Shown: positions 36,422 to 46,807, counted from the first letter of the stretch. The stretch is 64,000 bases of DNA from an uncultured Bacteroidales bacterium (GCA_934717185.1 CAKUYQ010000010.1:1-64000); one strand, 5' to 3'. Numbers and translations: made by a program. The notes: a model not told the origin generated them from the sequence alone.

Positions 36422-38674
36422 ATGGAACAGATTAACCCGTTATTATTTGACCTTGCACTTATTCTTATTGTTGCCGGGGGTGTTACTCTGCTGTTCAAAT
36501 GGCTTAAGCAGCCCTTGGTACTTGGCTATATCGTGGCCGGTATGCTTGCCGGTCCGTATATCTCAATTGTGCCGAGTGTACATAATATAGAGAATATTGA
36601 GTTTTGGGGAAAGATAGGTGTTATATTTCTGCTCTTTGGCTTGGGCCTTGAATTCAGCCTTAAGAAACTGAAGAAGGTTGGCGGTCCCGGGTTTATTACT
36701 GTCTTTTTTGAATGTGCAATGATGTTCTCCATGGGATTCCTCGTAGGACGCATTCTTGGATGGAACAGGAGCACATCTATATTCCTTGGAGGAATGATGT
36801 CTATATCCTCTACCTCAATAATCATTAAGGAGTTTGATGACCTTAAACTTAAGACACAGAAGTTTACGCAATTGGTTTTTGGAACATTGGTAGTTGAGGA
36901 TATGGTTGCAATTCTGCTTTTGGTATTGCTTCCTGCAATTGCCATATCAAAATCTTTTGACGGGATGGAGCTTGTGTGGAAAGGGGTGAATATGGCGCTC
37001 TTCCTTCTGCTGTGGTTTACAGGCGGAATCTTTATAATTCCAACTCTGTACAAAAAACTCAGTAAACTACTTACAGATGAAACGCTTATAGTTGTCTCAT
37101 TGGGGCTTTGCCTTGTTATGGTAATAATAACGGTAAAAGCCGGTATATCCGAGGCTCTTGGAGCGTTTGTAATGGGCTCTATATTAAGCGGAACGGCGCA
37201 GAGCGAAAAGATAGTTGAACTTACCAAACCAATAAAGAACTTCTTTGGCGCCATATTCTTTGTATCCGTTGGAATGTTGGTAGACCCAATGATCATTGTA
37301 CAGTACTGGAAACCAATACTGTTGCTTACTGTAATGATTATTGTTGCAAAACCGTTTTCGGCAACGTGTGGACTTCTGCTTTCGGGGCAGACACCAAAGA
37401 TTGCGCTCCAATCCGGTATGTGTCTCTGTCAGATAGGGGAGTTCTCCTTCATTATTGCAACATTGGGTAAGGAGTTGGGTGTTGTGCAACCGTACCTGTA
37501 TCCTGTAATTGTTTCAGTATCAATCCTTACCACCTTTGTTACCCCGTATTGGATAAAATTGTCGGGACCTTTCTATAACTTTATATACAATCACTCTACA
37601 AAGGGGTGGCGAACGGTATTGGACAGGCTTGGAACCGGGCGTAAGACACTTAACCGCGAGAGCGACTGGCATAGCCTGCTCAAATCCTACTTTACAAGGC
37701 TGTTTATCTATACCGGTTGGTTAGTGCTTGTTTATACACTTTTTAGAACTATTGTATCTCCATACGTAGAAAAATCGTTTGGTTTTGAGTTTAAAGTAAG
37801 GTGTATCCTATTTGTGGCAACCATGCTTTGTATGGCTCCGTTTCTTTACGGATTGCTGAGAAGGTATGACTCCATGGGGCTTTTTAAGAAGATTTGGTCA
37901 GACCAGAAATTTGCTCGAGGTCCGCTTCTTTTTATGACCGGGGTAAAATATTTTATTGCGATTGCTGTGGTGGGGACGGTGGTATCATACTATTTAGTAA
38001 GCGGATTGGGAATGGTAATAATCATAACATCCCTTGTAATTCTAATGGTTTTTGCCTCAAAGACACTAAAACTGTACTATTCAAGGATAGAAAACCAGTT
38101 CCTTACCAATCTTAACAGCGAGGGCGGGCGTAATGAACTCACAATGCCACGGGAACTTGCAGACCAGATTCATACAGATCGTTTTGAGGTAAACCAGAAC
38201 TCGTATGTTGCCGGCAAGACAATATCGCAGGTTCACAGGGCCAAGAATACGGGGGCGTTGGTGATTCAGATAGTAAGGGGTGAGCTTGTCATTAATCTTC
38301 CCGACAAAAATGTACAGCTTTTTCCGTCAGATCTGCTTTGGGTTTTGGGAACAGATAACCAGCTGCATCTCTTTAAGCAGCTTGCGGAGGAGGTCGCGCC
38401 ATACGATTCAAACGAGGAGGAGGCGTACAGCCCTGTTGACAATAGCTCGGATGCCGATATGGAGCTGTATCAGATCACCCTTTCCAACAGATCTCCTTTG
38501 ATTGGTGAGGCTGCAAATATCTCAAGTATAAGGAACAGTTTTGGAGTTTTGGTTGTGGGGTTAGAGAAAAAAGATAGCAACACCTTTATAAGACCAACTC
38601 GGGCACAGATGGTGGAGGCAGATGATACACTTTGGGTTGTGGGGACAAAAGAGGCTGTTAAGGCGCTTAAATAG
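36422..38674 (+). CDS. Monovalent cation:proton antiporter (CPA2/KefB type) with two TrkA-C domains
   Basis: 750 aa inner-membrane protein. Residues about 8-385 form the roughly 12-helix Na+/H+ exchanger domain (LVLGYIVAGMLAGPYISIV, FGLGLEFSLKKLKKVG, LVVEDMVAILLLVLLPA, GAFVMGSILSGT, CQIGEFSFIIATLG). A second cluster of membrane helices lies around 420-560. Two RCK_C/TrkA-C-like domains follow (about 590-655 and 680-750, each ending in a GTxxxxxxLK-like strand). No TrkA-N Rossmann domain is seen, so ligand gating differs from KefC. Likely role is K+ or Na+ efflux coupled to proton uptake. Starts 15 bp after pgi. Confidence 0.9.
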   Translation: MEQINPLLFDLALILIVAGGVTLLFKWLKQPLVLGYIVAGMLAGPYISIVPSVHNIENIEFWGKIGVIFLLFGLGLEFSLKKLKKVGGPGFITVFFECAMMFSMGFLVGRILGWNRSTSIFLGGMMSISSTSIIIKEFDDLKLKTQKFTQLVFGTLVVEDMVAILLLVLLPAIAISKSFDGMELVWKGVNMALFLLLWFTGGIFIIPTLYKKLSKLLTDETLIVVSLGLCLVMVIITVKAGISEALGAFVMGSILSGTAQSEKIVELTKPIKNFFGAIFFVSVGMLVDPMIIVQYWKPILLLTVMIIVAKPFSATCGLLLSGQTPKIALQSGMCLCQIGEFSFIIATLGKELGVVQPYLYPVIVSVSILTTFVTPYWIKLSGPFYNFIYNHSTKGWRTVLDRLGTGRKTLNRESDWHSLLKSYFTRLFIYTGWLVLVYTLFRTIVSPYVEKSFGFEFKVRCILFVATMLCMAPFLYGLLRRYDSMGLFKKIWSDQKFARGPLLFMTGVKYFIAIAVVGTVVSYYLVSGLGMVIIITSLVILMVFASKTLKLYYSRIENQFLTNLNSEGGRNELTMPRELADQIHTDRFEVNQNSYVAGKTISQVHRAKNTGALVIQIVRGELVINLPDKNVQLFPSDLLWVLGTDNQLHLFKQLAEEVAPYDSNEEEAYSPVDNSSDADMELYQITLSNRSPLIGEAANISSIRNSFGVLVVGLEKKDSNTFIRPTRAQMVEADDTLWVVGTKEAVKALK

Positions 38675-38832
38675 CTTTGGCGTTGGCTGTTTTGGAGTAA
38701 AGAGGGTAGAGAGGGTAAAGAAAGCGTTGGCTTTGGAGTTGGCATTGGCTATTTGGGTAGAGAGTGTATAGAAAGTTAAGAGAGTATTATTTTTAAATTA
38801 AAAAGGCCAAAGCTAAAGCCAAGGCCAAATAA
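38675..38832. repeat. Hexamer inverted-repeat intergenic element, copy 4
   Basis: Left half GCTTTGGCGTTGGCTGTTTTGG, GTTGGCTTTGGAGTTGGCATT, AGAGAGTGTATAGAAAG. Right end GGCCAAAGCTAAAGCCAAGG. It starts at the antiporter stop codon and ends 8 bp before the next ATG, filling the whole gap. Confidence 0.75.
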
Positions 38833-38840
38833 TAGATTAT

Positions 38841-41693
38841 ATGGAATTTTTACGGACTGTTGCAAAAGCGTATATACCTCATTTAGCAGATGAGAAAGCT
38901 ATAGACAACCATACTTTTATCTTCCCTAACAGGAGGTCTCTGCTCTTTTTTCAAAAATACCTTGGACAGGAGTATAGTGCAAAGTACGGTAAACCGTTGC
39001 TCTCTCCAAACTTGCAGACTATCAATGACTTCATTATAGGTCTTGGCGGGCTTAAGCCTGTAAGCTCAGTTAAAGCCCTGTATACCCTGTACAGAAGTTA
39101 TTCAGATATAAAGGGGAGCAATGTAGAGAGTTTTGATGATTTTGTCTATTGGGGAGACATTATACTCAAAGATTTTGACGATATAGACAAATATCTTGTA
39201 AATGCAAAACAGCTCTTTACAAATATAAAGGAGCTTAAGGAGTTGAGCGACGACTATTCATATCTTTCACCTGCACAGATTAAGGCTATAGAGAGTTTTT
39301 GGGGTTCTTTTTCGGCTGAACCGCACACAGAAAAGAAGGAGGTTTTCTTCTCTCTTTGGAAGGTGTTGGAGAGGGTATATGATGATTTCAGGAGCAGATT
39401 GGAGGCTTTGGGCGAGGGTTATGAGGGGATGATATACCGTAAGGTGGCGGAACAGATGCCGTTTATAGTAGATAGTAAAGAGAGCGTTGGCGATTTTGGA
39501 AGTAGCGATAGGAGGATAGTGTTTGTGGGACTTAATGCCCCCAACATGTGTGAACGTAAGATAATGAGGTATCTTATGGAGGCAGGCAAGGCGGATTTCT
39601 ACTGGGATTATTACGGTAAATTGCTTACAGACAGTGAGAACGAGGCGGGAGCCATAATAAAGGGGTGCGTAGAGGAGTTTAGGTCGTTGTATCCGTTGGA
39701 AGGTATGGACGGGTCCGATGTTTTAGATGTGTCAAATACAGGTAACGGAATTCCACATAGGATAGAGGTCTATGCAGTACCGTCAGGGGTGGGACAGGCA
39801 CTTGTAGCCTCTAAAATATTGGAGAGGCTTCCGGCAGGGGATGAGTCCATAAAGACCTGCATTCAGCTTCCCGACGAAAACCTGCTCATGCCGCTTCTTA
39901 ATTCTGTACCGGATAAATATGAGAGGATAAATGTTACAATGGGTTACCCGTTGGTACAGACATCGTTGTACTCCTTTGTGAATATGATAGCCTCTCTTGT
40001 AAGGGGGGAAAAGGTTGAGAATGAAAAGAGATGCTTCTATTACAAAGATGTGATTTCGTTGTTGGCACATCCGTACATAAGCGGAGACAAAAGTTCGGTT
40101 ATTTGTCGGGAAGCGGATGAGATAAAAAATGCCATTCTGCAAAGTAGTCTTATTTTTGTCCCTGTTGATTGTGATTTTATAGCAAAGGTACAGTCTGAGT
40201 TGCTTAAGAGAATTTTTCATCTGCCGCATAATGCTACTGAGATACCTGAATATCAGCTTGGTATACTAAAACTGCTTGATGGTTCGCAGGATAGCCTTAC
40301 ACGGGAGTTTTTGTACAGGTATGCTGTTGAGATAAAGAATCTGGCAGAGTTAGGGATTTATATGGAGGTGAAGACATACTTTAGGCTGTTGGCAAGACTT
40401 ACTGCCGGGCTTACTGTCTCATTTAAGGGGGAACCTCTTAACGGCCTGCAGATTATGGGTTCACTTGAAACTCGAGCCATAGATTTTGACAATCTGATTA
40501 TTCTATCCGCGAATGAGGGGACTTTTCCATCTGCAAAAGGTGATAATTCGTTGATACCCTATAATTTAAGAGTAGGTTTTGCACTGCCTACATACCGCCT
40601 TCACGACAGTATCTCCTCTTACCATTTTTACAGAAGTATCTGCAGGGTAAAGAATCTTTACATGATATATGATACAAGAAAGAACGGTTTAGCTACGGGA
40701 GAGGTGAGCAGATTTGTAAAACAGCTTAAGTATCAGTTTAATATAGATGTTAAGACTACTGTGGTGTCGTATGCTGTTCATGGCGAGGAGGCTTTGGTGA
40801 AAGAGGTGGGAAAAGATGATGCTGTTATGAAAAAACTGCGGGAAAAGAAATTTTCGGCATCGGCAATAAATGATTATTTTATCTGTCCTTTAAAGTTCTA
40901 TATAGATTATATTTTGGGATATAAGGAGGAGGATGACATATCGGCAGATCTTGAGGCCGACAAGTTTGGCAATATCTATCATGAGGTTATGGAGGCTATA
41001 TATGATCCTTTTAAAGGTAAAACTGTAAATGAAACAGATATAAAGAGGATTATAGGTGATGAAGCTGCATTGGACAGACTCATTAAAGAACGTTTTTGGG
41101 AGGTTGCACATATAGGTAATATTAAGGGGCGCAGGGTTATTGAATTTGAACTGTTAAAGAATTATATTCTGCATACTTTGAGGTATGATCTTAAAAATGT
41201 TCCGTTTTACTATGTGGCCGGGGAGGAGCGTAAGGTGAAAGAGCTTGATATACATCCTGGTGGAGATCCATCCATGCCTTTGGAAAAGGTATATCTTGTT
41301 GGTTATATAGACCGTCAGCAGAGAAAGGAGGGAAGACTGTACATAATAGATTACAAGACAGGCTATGTTAAAGAGAACGATGCAGTGGAAACAGATATGG
41401 AAAAGATTTTCGATGCAACAACAGAGGACAGATACCATATTGCCCGCCAGTTGCAGATGTACGCATATCTTAACGGCGGAGGGGAGGATACAGTGCTGTC
41501 TGTATATTATCTGAGACAGATAAAAAGCGGCAGTGTTGTTGAGACTCTGGCGGATAAAGATAATATTACTCTGTTTGAGGATAAGTTGAAGTGTCTGCTG
41601 GAGGAGATATTCAACAGGAACATCCCATTTGCCGGCAGGCCGGGATGTGCAGGATGCCGGTGGTGCAGTTTCAGCTCACTTTGCAATAAATAG
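38841..41693 (+). CDS. addB: PD-(D/E)XK nuclease family protein, AddB-like recombination subunit
   Basis: 950 aa. N-terminal helicase-like region without a functional P-loop (FIFPNRRSLLFFQKYL). The C-terminal nuclease domain has FSASAINDYFICPLKFYIDY, VGYIDRQQRKEGRLYIIDYKTG (D and D-Y-K motif), and the closing cysteines CAGCRWCSFSSLC, which with the earlier Cys form the AddB-type iron-sulphur clasp. With the AddA-like gene 12 bp downstream it would process double-strand DNA ends for RecA. The symbol is by architecture. It contains a TTGTCGGGAAGCGGAT word at 40103. Confidence 0.85.
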   Translation: MEFLRTVAKAYIPHLADEKAIDNHTFIFPNRRSLLFFQKYLGQEYSAKYGKPLLSPNLQTINDFIIGLGGLKPVSSVKALYTLYRSYSDIKGSNVESFDDFVYWGDIILKDFDDIDKYLVNAKQLFTNIKELKELSDDYSYLSPAQIKAIESFWGSFSAEPHTEKKEVFFSLWKVLERVYDDFRSRLEALGEGYEGMIYRKVAEQMPFIVDSKESVGDFGSSDRRIVFVGLNAPNMCERKIMRYLMEAGKADFYWDYYGKLLTDSENEAGAIIKGCVEEFRSLYPLEGMDGSDVLDVSNTGNGIPHRIEVYAVPSGVGQALVASKILERLPAGDESIKTCIQLPDENLLMPLLNSVPDKYERINVTMGYPLVQTSLYSFVNMIASLVRGEKVENEKRCFYYKDVISLLAHPYISGDKSSVICREADEIKNAILQSSLIFVPVDCDFIAKVQSELLKRIFHLPHNATEIPEYQLGILKLLDGSQDSLTREFLYRYAVEIKNLAELGIYMEVKTYFRLLARLTAGLTVSFKGEPLNGLQIMGSLETRAIDFDNLIILSANEGTFPSAKGDNSLIPYNLRVGFALPTYRLHDSISSYHFYRSICRVKNLYMIYDTRKNGLATGEVSRFVKQLKYQFNIDVKTTVVSYAVHGEEALVKEVGKDDAVMKKLREKKFSASAINDYFICPLKFYIDYILGYKEEDDISADLEADKFGNIYHEVMEAIYDPFKGKTVNETDIKRIIGDEAALDRLIKERFWEVAHIGNIKGRRVIEFELLKNYILHTLRYDLKNVPFYYVAGEERKVKELDIHPGGDPSMPLEKVYLVGYIDRQQRKEGRLYIIDYKTGYVKENDAVETDMEKIFDATTEDRYHIARQLQMYAYLNGGGEDTVLSVYYLRQIKSGSVVETLADKDNITLFEDKLKCLLEEIFNRNIPFAGRPGCAGCRWCSFSSLCNK

Positions 41694-41705
41694 GAGGATA
41701 CGGTT

Positions 41706-44700
41706 ATGCTAAATATATACAGGGCGTCTGCCGGTTCGGGCAAGACATTTACACTTGCAGGGGAATATATAAAATCGCTTTTCAGATCAGACAGGCAGGA
41801 TTCTTACAGGCATGCACTTGCCGTTACCTTTACCAATAAGGCAACGGAGGAGATGAAGCAGAGGATAATGGAGGAGCTGTACAACCTCTCCATTGCCGGG
41901 AATGATTCTCCGTATATGGCAGATCTTGTTGAGGTTATGGTAGAGGCTGAGAATGACAAACGTCGTGAACTTGGCATTGATGAACTTGTAGATTTCAATG
42001 AAGCTCTTGGAGATAGCAATTGGAAGATGAGGGTTAGAAGGAGGGCAAGAGGGTTGCTTGTAGCAATACTTCAGGATTATTCTGCTTTTAGAATAAGTAC
42101 AATAGACCAGTTCTTTCAGGTTGTGATGCGTGCTTTTGCCCGCGAGATGGGAAAGATTGCCACTTATGAGGTTGAGTTGGATAATGATGCTGTTTTGTCG
42201 TATGCCATAGACAAGATGTTTGCAGATTTGGATGAAGAGTCTAATTCTGCCTTGCTTGACCAACTTACAAGATTTGCCATTGAGTCTGCAGACGAGGGAC
42301 ATTCGTGGAACATAAAGAAAGAGATTCAACAGGTATCCAAGGTGCTGTTCAACGATTCTGTACGGGATATTTTAACGCAGAGCGGGAACCTTCCGGATGC
42401 CGCAGATGTTGAGAATCTTAAGAAGAGTCTTACGGAGAAGAAAACAGTATTAGTTGACAAGATTGCAAGGATTGGCAAAAATGCAATGGAACTGTTTGCC
42501 AGTCATGGATTATCTCCGGAAGATATGAAGGGGGGGTCACGTTCTCCGTTCAAACGTTTTCGCCAATGGGCAGAGCGTGATGTTGTTAATTATCAGGCCT
42601 CTTTTGAAAAACTTCCTAACAATATCTCCGAGTGGGTCTCAGGCAAAAGCAAGAGTAGCCTTACCGCTGTTGAGAACCTCTATAATGATGGAATGAATGA
42701 TTTGGTAAAGGAGGCTGTATCATTTTTTACCACAGACATAATTGGGTACAATACCATAAACTTGGTGCTTCCGAGTCTCAATACCATAGCCATCCTTGGT
42801 GAAGTATACAAAAGGATTTTAGAGTACTGCAGGGAGAAGAATGTAATGCTACTCTCCGAGAGTACATTGCTGCTCAACAGAATAATAGATGGCAAGGATA
42901 CCCCTTTTGTATATGAAAAGATAGGTACATCAATAGACAACTACCTTTTGGATGAGTTTCAGGATACCTCATCGCTCCAGTGGCGCAACTTTTATCCGTT
43001 ACTTAACGACAGTTTGGGAGGAAGCAACAATAACTTAATAGTGGGAGATGTAAAGCAGAGCATCTACAGGTGGAGAGGCTCGGATTGGGAGATTCTTAAT
43101 TCCGGACTTGCAGATAGCTTTAACGCCAATCTGCTCAGCGAACATACTCTAATCAATAACTGGCGTAGCCGCGGCAATATAGTAGCCTTTAACAACTCGT
43201 ACTTCAAACAGTGCGCGGAGCTTACACAGAGTGCCTTTCTGGCAAGGTCAGAGGCCGGTGGAGAGGACCTCTTAGACAAATTCAACAATAATGAGATTGT
43301 GAAGATTTACAGCGACCTCAAACAGCAGGTTCCGGAATCCAAAGGTGGCGGCTATGTTGAGGTTGATATTGTAGATGGGGATAACTCAGAGACAAGAAAG
43401 GAGACAGCGTGCAATATGTTGGTAGCCAAGATTGCGGAGTTGTTGGCGAATGGGGTGCAGCAGAGTGATATAGCTGTTTTGGTGCGTTCTAAGGATGAGG
43501 GTGCAATGGTGGCGGACAAACTTGTAAAATGCGGATATAATGTTGTGTCAGATGATTCACTGAATGTAGGTGCTAACAGTGTTGTGCAAAAGGTCGTAGG
43601 TATTTTACGAAATATGAACCACCCTTCCGAGGCAGATAGGGAGATCTATGATCTGTTCTTTGAAAGAGGTGAGTATGAGGCTGCTCTCATGGATGAGATT
43701 GCCGTTTATCCGCTATACAATATGTGCGAAGAGGTTATAAGACGTTTCCTTACAGATACGGAGAGGGAGAATGCAACATATTTGCAGGCATTTTTGGATG
43801 CTGTCCTCGATTATGTTACAAAGGAGGGTTCCAACCTTGGCGGCTTTCTCTCCTGGTGGGATGACGATGGATGCAATAGAAATATCGCTTCACCGCAGGG
43901 GATGGATGCGATTACTGTAATGACAATCCACAAATCCAAAGGACTGTCGTTTAATGTTGTCTTTGTTCCGTTCTACAGCCTTAAGATAGTTACAAGCGGT
44001 AAACGCCACGACGATTTATGGACAGTGATGGATAACAACGGCGTTAGGGTTCCTGTGGCCGTAAAATTCTCATCTGAAGCTGTTAAAAGTTCATTTGCAG
44101 AGGATTACCTCAGAGAATATCTTAATGAGTATATAGACAATATGAATATTGGCTACGTTGCTCTTACCCGCCCCAAATATGCCATGTATATATTCTGTCT
44201 CTCCTCCAATGATAAGAATATAGATTCGCCTGCAGATGTTTTGTGCAAGTTCTTCAATGACAATAAAACGGCGGCTCTTAACGGTTTGGAGACAGCTGTA
44301 AAGGGGATGTCGTTTAGCGATAACTGCATGCAGATTGGTTCTTTAGAGGAGGTGGCACAGCTTATTGGCGATACTCATGTTGTTAATGATAATTCATCTG
44401 CTCAGCTTCCCGACAAATCCAGTTTTTTTTCCGGGACGGTTAACGCAGAACGTCTTAAAACATTAAGATCCGGAAATATAATTGATGAGCACGGCGTACG
44501 TGAAACCGGTATAGCAATGCACAATGTATTCTCTCTTATAGATTCTTATGATAGCGTTGCCAATGCCTGCAAGGGGGCTTATGATGCGGGGTTGGTTGAT
44601 ATTGAACCGCTGGAATTGCAGCCTATGGTTTTAGATAAAATCAATGAGGTAAAAAGTTACGGCTGGTTTGATTCTGGTAACATAATATTTAATGAGAGGG

Positions 44701-44945
44701 AGCTTATAGATGGGGACGGCAGGGTGTACAGGCCTGATAGAATTATAATTAAAGATATTAACGGAATGCCTGCTGTTTCTGTGGTTGACTATAAGTTTGG
44801 AGAATATAATTCCTGTTCTGCGTCTCACGGCAAGTATTTAAGGCAGGTTGGAAATTATGTCTCTCTAATAAGAGAGATGGGGTATTTCAATGTTATGGGG
44901 TATCTGTGGTATATTAACCATAATGTAATTGAAGAGGTTAAATAA
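41706..44945 (+). CDS. addA: UvrD/RecB-like helicase-nuclease, AddA-like subunit
   Basis: 1079 aa SF1A helicase plus nuclease. Motif I RASAGSGKTFTLAGEYI at the N terminus, Q/motif Ia VTFTNKATEEMKQRI, motif II DEFQDTSSLQWRNF, motif III GDVKQSIYRWRGSD, motif V/VI MTIHKSKGLSFNVVFVPF and IGYVALTRPKYAMYIF. The C-terminal nuclease domain has YRPDRIIIKD and VVDYKFGEY. Forms the double-strand break resection enzyme with the preceding gene. AddAB enzymes respond to Chi-like DNA words in other bacteria. Confidence 0.88.
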   Translation: MLNIYRASAGSGKTFTLAGEYIKSLFRSDRQDSYRHALAVTFTNKATEEMKQRIMEELYNLSIAGNDSPYMADLVEVMVEAENDKRRELGIDELVDFNEALGDSNWKMRVRRRARGLLVAILQDYSAFRISTIDQFFQVVMRAFAREMGKIATYEVELDNDAVLSYAIDKMFADLDEESNSALLDQLTRFAIESADEGHSWNIKKEIQQVSKVLFNDSVRDILTQSGNLPDAADVENLKKSLTEKKTVLVDKIARIGKNAMELFASHGLSPEDMKGGSRSPFKRFRQWAERDVVNYQASFEKLPNNISEWVSGKSKSSLTAVENLYNDGMNDLVKEAVSFFTTDIIGYNTINLVLPSLNTIAILGEVYKRILEYCREKNVMLLSESTLLLNRIIDGKDTPFVYEKIGTSIDNYLLDEFQDTSSLQWRNFYPLLNDSLGGSNNNLIVGDVKQSIYRWRGSDWEILNSGLADSFNANLLSEHTLINNWRSRGNIVAFNNSYFKQCAELTQSAFLARSEAGGEDLLDKFNNNEIVKIYSDLKQQVPESKGGGYVEVDIVDGDNSETRKETACNMLVAKIAELLANGVQQSDIAVLVRSKDEGAMVADKLVKCGYNVVSDDSLNVGANSVVQKVVGILRNMNHPSEADREIYDLFFERGEYEAALMDEIAVYPLYNMCEEVIRRFLTDTERENATYLQAFLDAVLDYVTKEGSNLGGFLSWWDDDGCNRNIASPQGMDAITVMTIHKSKGLSFNVVFVPFYSLKIVTSGKRHDDLWTVMDNNGVRVPVAVKFSSEAVKSSFAEDYLREYLNEYIDNMNIGYVALTRPKYAMYIFCLSSNDKNIDSPADVLCKFFNDNKTAALNGLETAVKGMSFSDNCMQIGSLEEVAQLIGDTHVVNDNSSAQLPDKSSFFSGTVNAERLKTLRSGNIIDEHGVRETGIAMHNVFSLIDSYDSVANACKGAYDAGLVDIEPLELQPMVLDKINEVKSYGWFDSGNIIFNERELIDGDGRVYRPDRIIIKDINGMPAVSVVDYKFGEYNSCSASHGKYLRQVGNYVSLIREMGYFNVMGYLWYINHNVIEEVK

Positions 44946-45014
44946 AAGGGCAACCGACGTGCTTCTTATTTAACCTCCTAGAAATTGAGATGACGGTTCT
45001 TTGTCCGTTATTTT

Positions 45015-45617
45015 TTATATGGTCTGGCCCTGGAACACATTGGAACTGTTGTAAGGTACCAAGTTGCCGGTTAATGTTATATTGTTATTGTTAAAGTTAG
45101 GGTAGATGGTAACAGTTGCCCGGTTGGAGTCTCCTGTGAGCTGTACATTTACTGTGGCCGAAATAGCAACTCCCTGAACATTAAAATTGTAGTATACAAT
45201 TCCATGTTTGCCGTTGCTCATTGTAATCTTTGAAGGGTTCCCTTGAACCGTAAATCCGCCTAATCCGTTTTGCCCCGGATTGAAATGTGTAAGGGCTAAT
45301 TGTACAACAGCTTGGTTGTCATTCATGTATACAAAATTTGTTGTCTTGCTCACAAATTTAGTGAGGCCACGTGGAAATACTATCTGGTCTACCTCTATAA
45401 CCCAAGAGCCATCTTTTAAAGCTTGTAGTGCATCCTTATACAATTGCTCGTTTTCCGCTTTAACAGCGGCTTTATGTGCGGCTTTTGCCGCTTTGCGTAA
45501 CTCCTGCTTGGTCATTGTAGTCTCGTTGCACAAATTTGAATCAATATTTTGGGCATTTACATTGTTAATGCTTAATGTTGCCAAAACAGCGATAAGCGAA
45601 AATAGAAATCTTTTCAT
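45015..45617 (-). CDS. DUF4251 family secreted protein
   Basis: 200 aa. Signal peptide MKRFLFSLIAVLATLSINNVNA, then a charged Ala/Lys-rich helix (ELRKAAKAAHKAAVKAENEQ) and the DUF4251 beta-domain (GSWVIEVDQIVFPRG, TTNFVYMNDNQAVVQLAL, GLGGFTVQGNPSKI). Function of the family is unknown. Members are periplasmic or surface-associated. Its ATG directly follows three-hairpin leader element B, so it probably shares regulation with the genes at 53651 and 57294. Confidence 0.83.
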   Translation of the reverse strand: MKRFLFSLIAVLATLSINNVNAQNIDSNLCNETTMTKQELRKAAKAAHKAAVKAENEQLYKDALQALKDGSWVIEVDQIVFPRGLTKFVSKTTNFVYMNDNQAVVQLALTHFNPGQNGLGGFTVQGNPSKITMSNGKHGIVYYNFNVQGVAISATVNVQLTGDSNRATVTIYPNFNNNNITLTGNLVPYNSSNVFQGQTI

Positions 45618-45762
45618 ACTATCAAAATTTTTAATTTAAAAAATAATAATTAAAAATTTGTGAGGGTCTGATAGCCGTTCACTATCGTTCTCTCTCACAA
45701 TGAAAATCTTTGATATTAAGACTTGAACGAATTAATTTCAAAGATTTTCATGTTCGGTTTCA
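45618..45762 (-). repeat. Three-hairpin leader element, copy B
   Basis: Same three successive inverted repeats as copy A, reading toward the DUF4251 ATG: the TCAAAGATTTTCAT pair, the GTGAGAG pair (here with one mismatch, GTGAGGG) and the AAATTTTTAATT pair. The sequence ends GATAGTATGAAA. Confidence 0.85.
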
Positions 45763-45799
45763 TAATATACCTGTACTTTTAATTTTTGTAAGTATAACA

Positions 45800-45837
45800 A
45801 AAATCGTATGCTCAGGTTCATAACCTGCTGCGATTTT
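45800..45837 (-). terminator. Terminator of the CDF transporter gene
   Basis: AAAATCG (45800-45806) pairs with CGATTTT (45831-45837), with an inner CAGGTT/AACCTG stem. On the minus strand it ends in a T-run. Confidence 0.65.
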
Positions 45838-45886
45838 CTTTATGCCACATAATGAAAAAACTGTGCCTTATTATCTTTTATTGCTG

Positions 45887-46807
45887 TTATTTATTTTGAA
45901 AATATGGTTCCGTGTGAACCATTACTTGGGTTGCCGAACCCCATCTGTCCTTTATTGAAGACTCTACATTAGTAGCAATATCGTGAGCTGCTACTATTGT
46001 CATGGAGGGGTCTACCTTTATATGGACATCAATGATAAAATAGTTCCCGCTTTTACGGGTCTTAAGATTGTGATATCTCTTAACGCCATCTACAGCCATT
46101 ATTATCCTGCCTATCTCCTCCTCCGTTTCTGCCGGAAGCGAGCTTTCCAGCAGCTCCGAAAATGCAGGTTTCATAAGATCTATTCCAACTTTAAAAATAA
46201 GCATACTTACTATTATACAGGCGATTGGATCTAATACTCTCCATTTTTCGCCAAGGAACATTGCCCCTGCAATTCCAATAAATGTGCCTATAGATGAAAA
46301 GGCATCTGACCTGTGATGCCAAGCATTTGCTATAACAGCTTGGTTGTTCGTCCTTTTCCCCTCTCTATCCGTTATGCGGTACAACCACTCTTTTGTTATA
46401 ATGGAAACAAGTGCTGCTGCAAGTGCTATGTAAGATGGCTTGTCTAATATGACCCCCTTTATAGAATCTATTACCTTGGTTATTCCATCATAGAAGAGCC
46501 CTATGGCAACAAACAGAAGCAAAAAACTTATAATAAGAGTTGCTAAAGTCTCAAACTTTCCATGCCCGTACTGGTGCCCTTCATCCCGTCCTTTTCCGGC
46601 AATTTTAACAAATACAATTACCACGAGGTCTGTAACAAAGTCAGAGAATGAATGTATGCCGTCTGCAATCATGGCAGAACTTCTGCCAAAAAATCCGGCA
46701 GCTATCTTTCCGCAGGAGAGGATAAAATTAACAAAGAATCCTATCCAGGTTATCCTTATAGCAGATTCTGTGCGTTGATTGTCACTTATAACTTTGTTAT
46801 TGTCCAT
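45887..46807 (-). CDS. Cation diffusion facilitator (CDF) family metal exporter
   Basis: 306 aa inner-membrane protein that exports divalent metals in exchange for protons. Six membrane segments, with metal-site motifs DGIHSFSDFVTDLVVI (H-x3-D) and AWHHRSDAFSSIGTFIG (H-x3-D), and a cytoplasmic C-terminal domain (GVKRYHNLKTRKSGNYFIID, IVAAHDIATNVESSI). The H-D/H-D pattern is compatible with Zn, Fe or Cd. The exact metal cannot be told. A minus-strand -7 box TACATTTG is at 46849-46856. Confidence 0.9.
   Translation of the reverse strand: MDNNKVISDNQRTESAIRITWIGFFVNFILSCGKIAAGFFGRSSAMIADGIHSFSDFVTDLVVIVFVKIAGKGRDEGHQYGHGKFETLATLIISFLLLFVAIGLFYDGITKVIDSIKGVILDKPSYIALAAALVSIITKEWLYRITDREGKRTNNQAVIANAWHHRSDAFSSIGTFIGIAGAMFLGEKWRVLDPIACIIVSMLIFKVGIDLMKPAFSELLESSLPAETEEEIGRIIMAVDGVKRYHNLKTRKSGNYFIIDVHIKVDPSMTIVAAHDIATNVESSIKDRWGSATQVMVHTEPYFQNK

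Noticed and set aside
27420..40112. Chi or KOPS as the meaning of TTGTCGGGAA
   Set aside because: Not excluded, but 9 to 9 strand balance is unlike these polar signals; listed as an alternative only.
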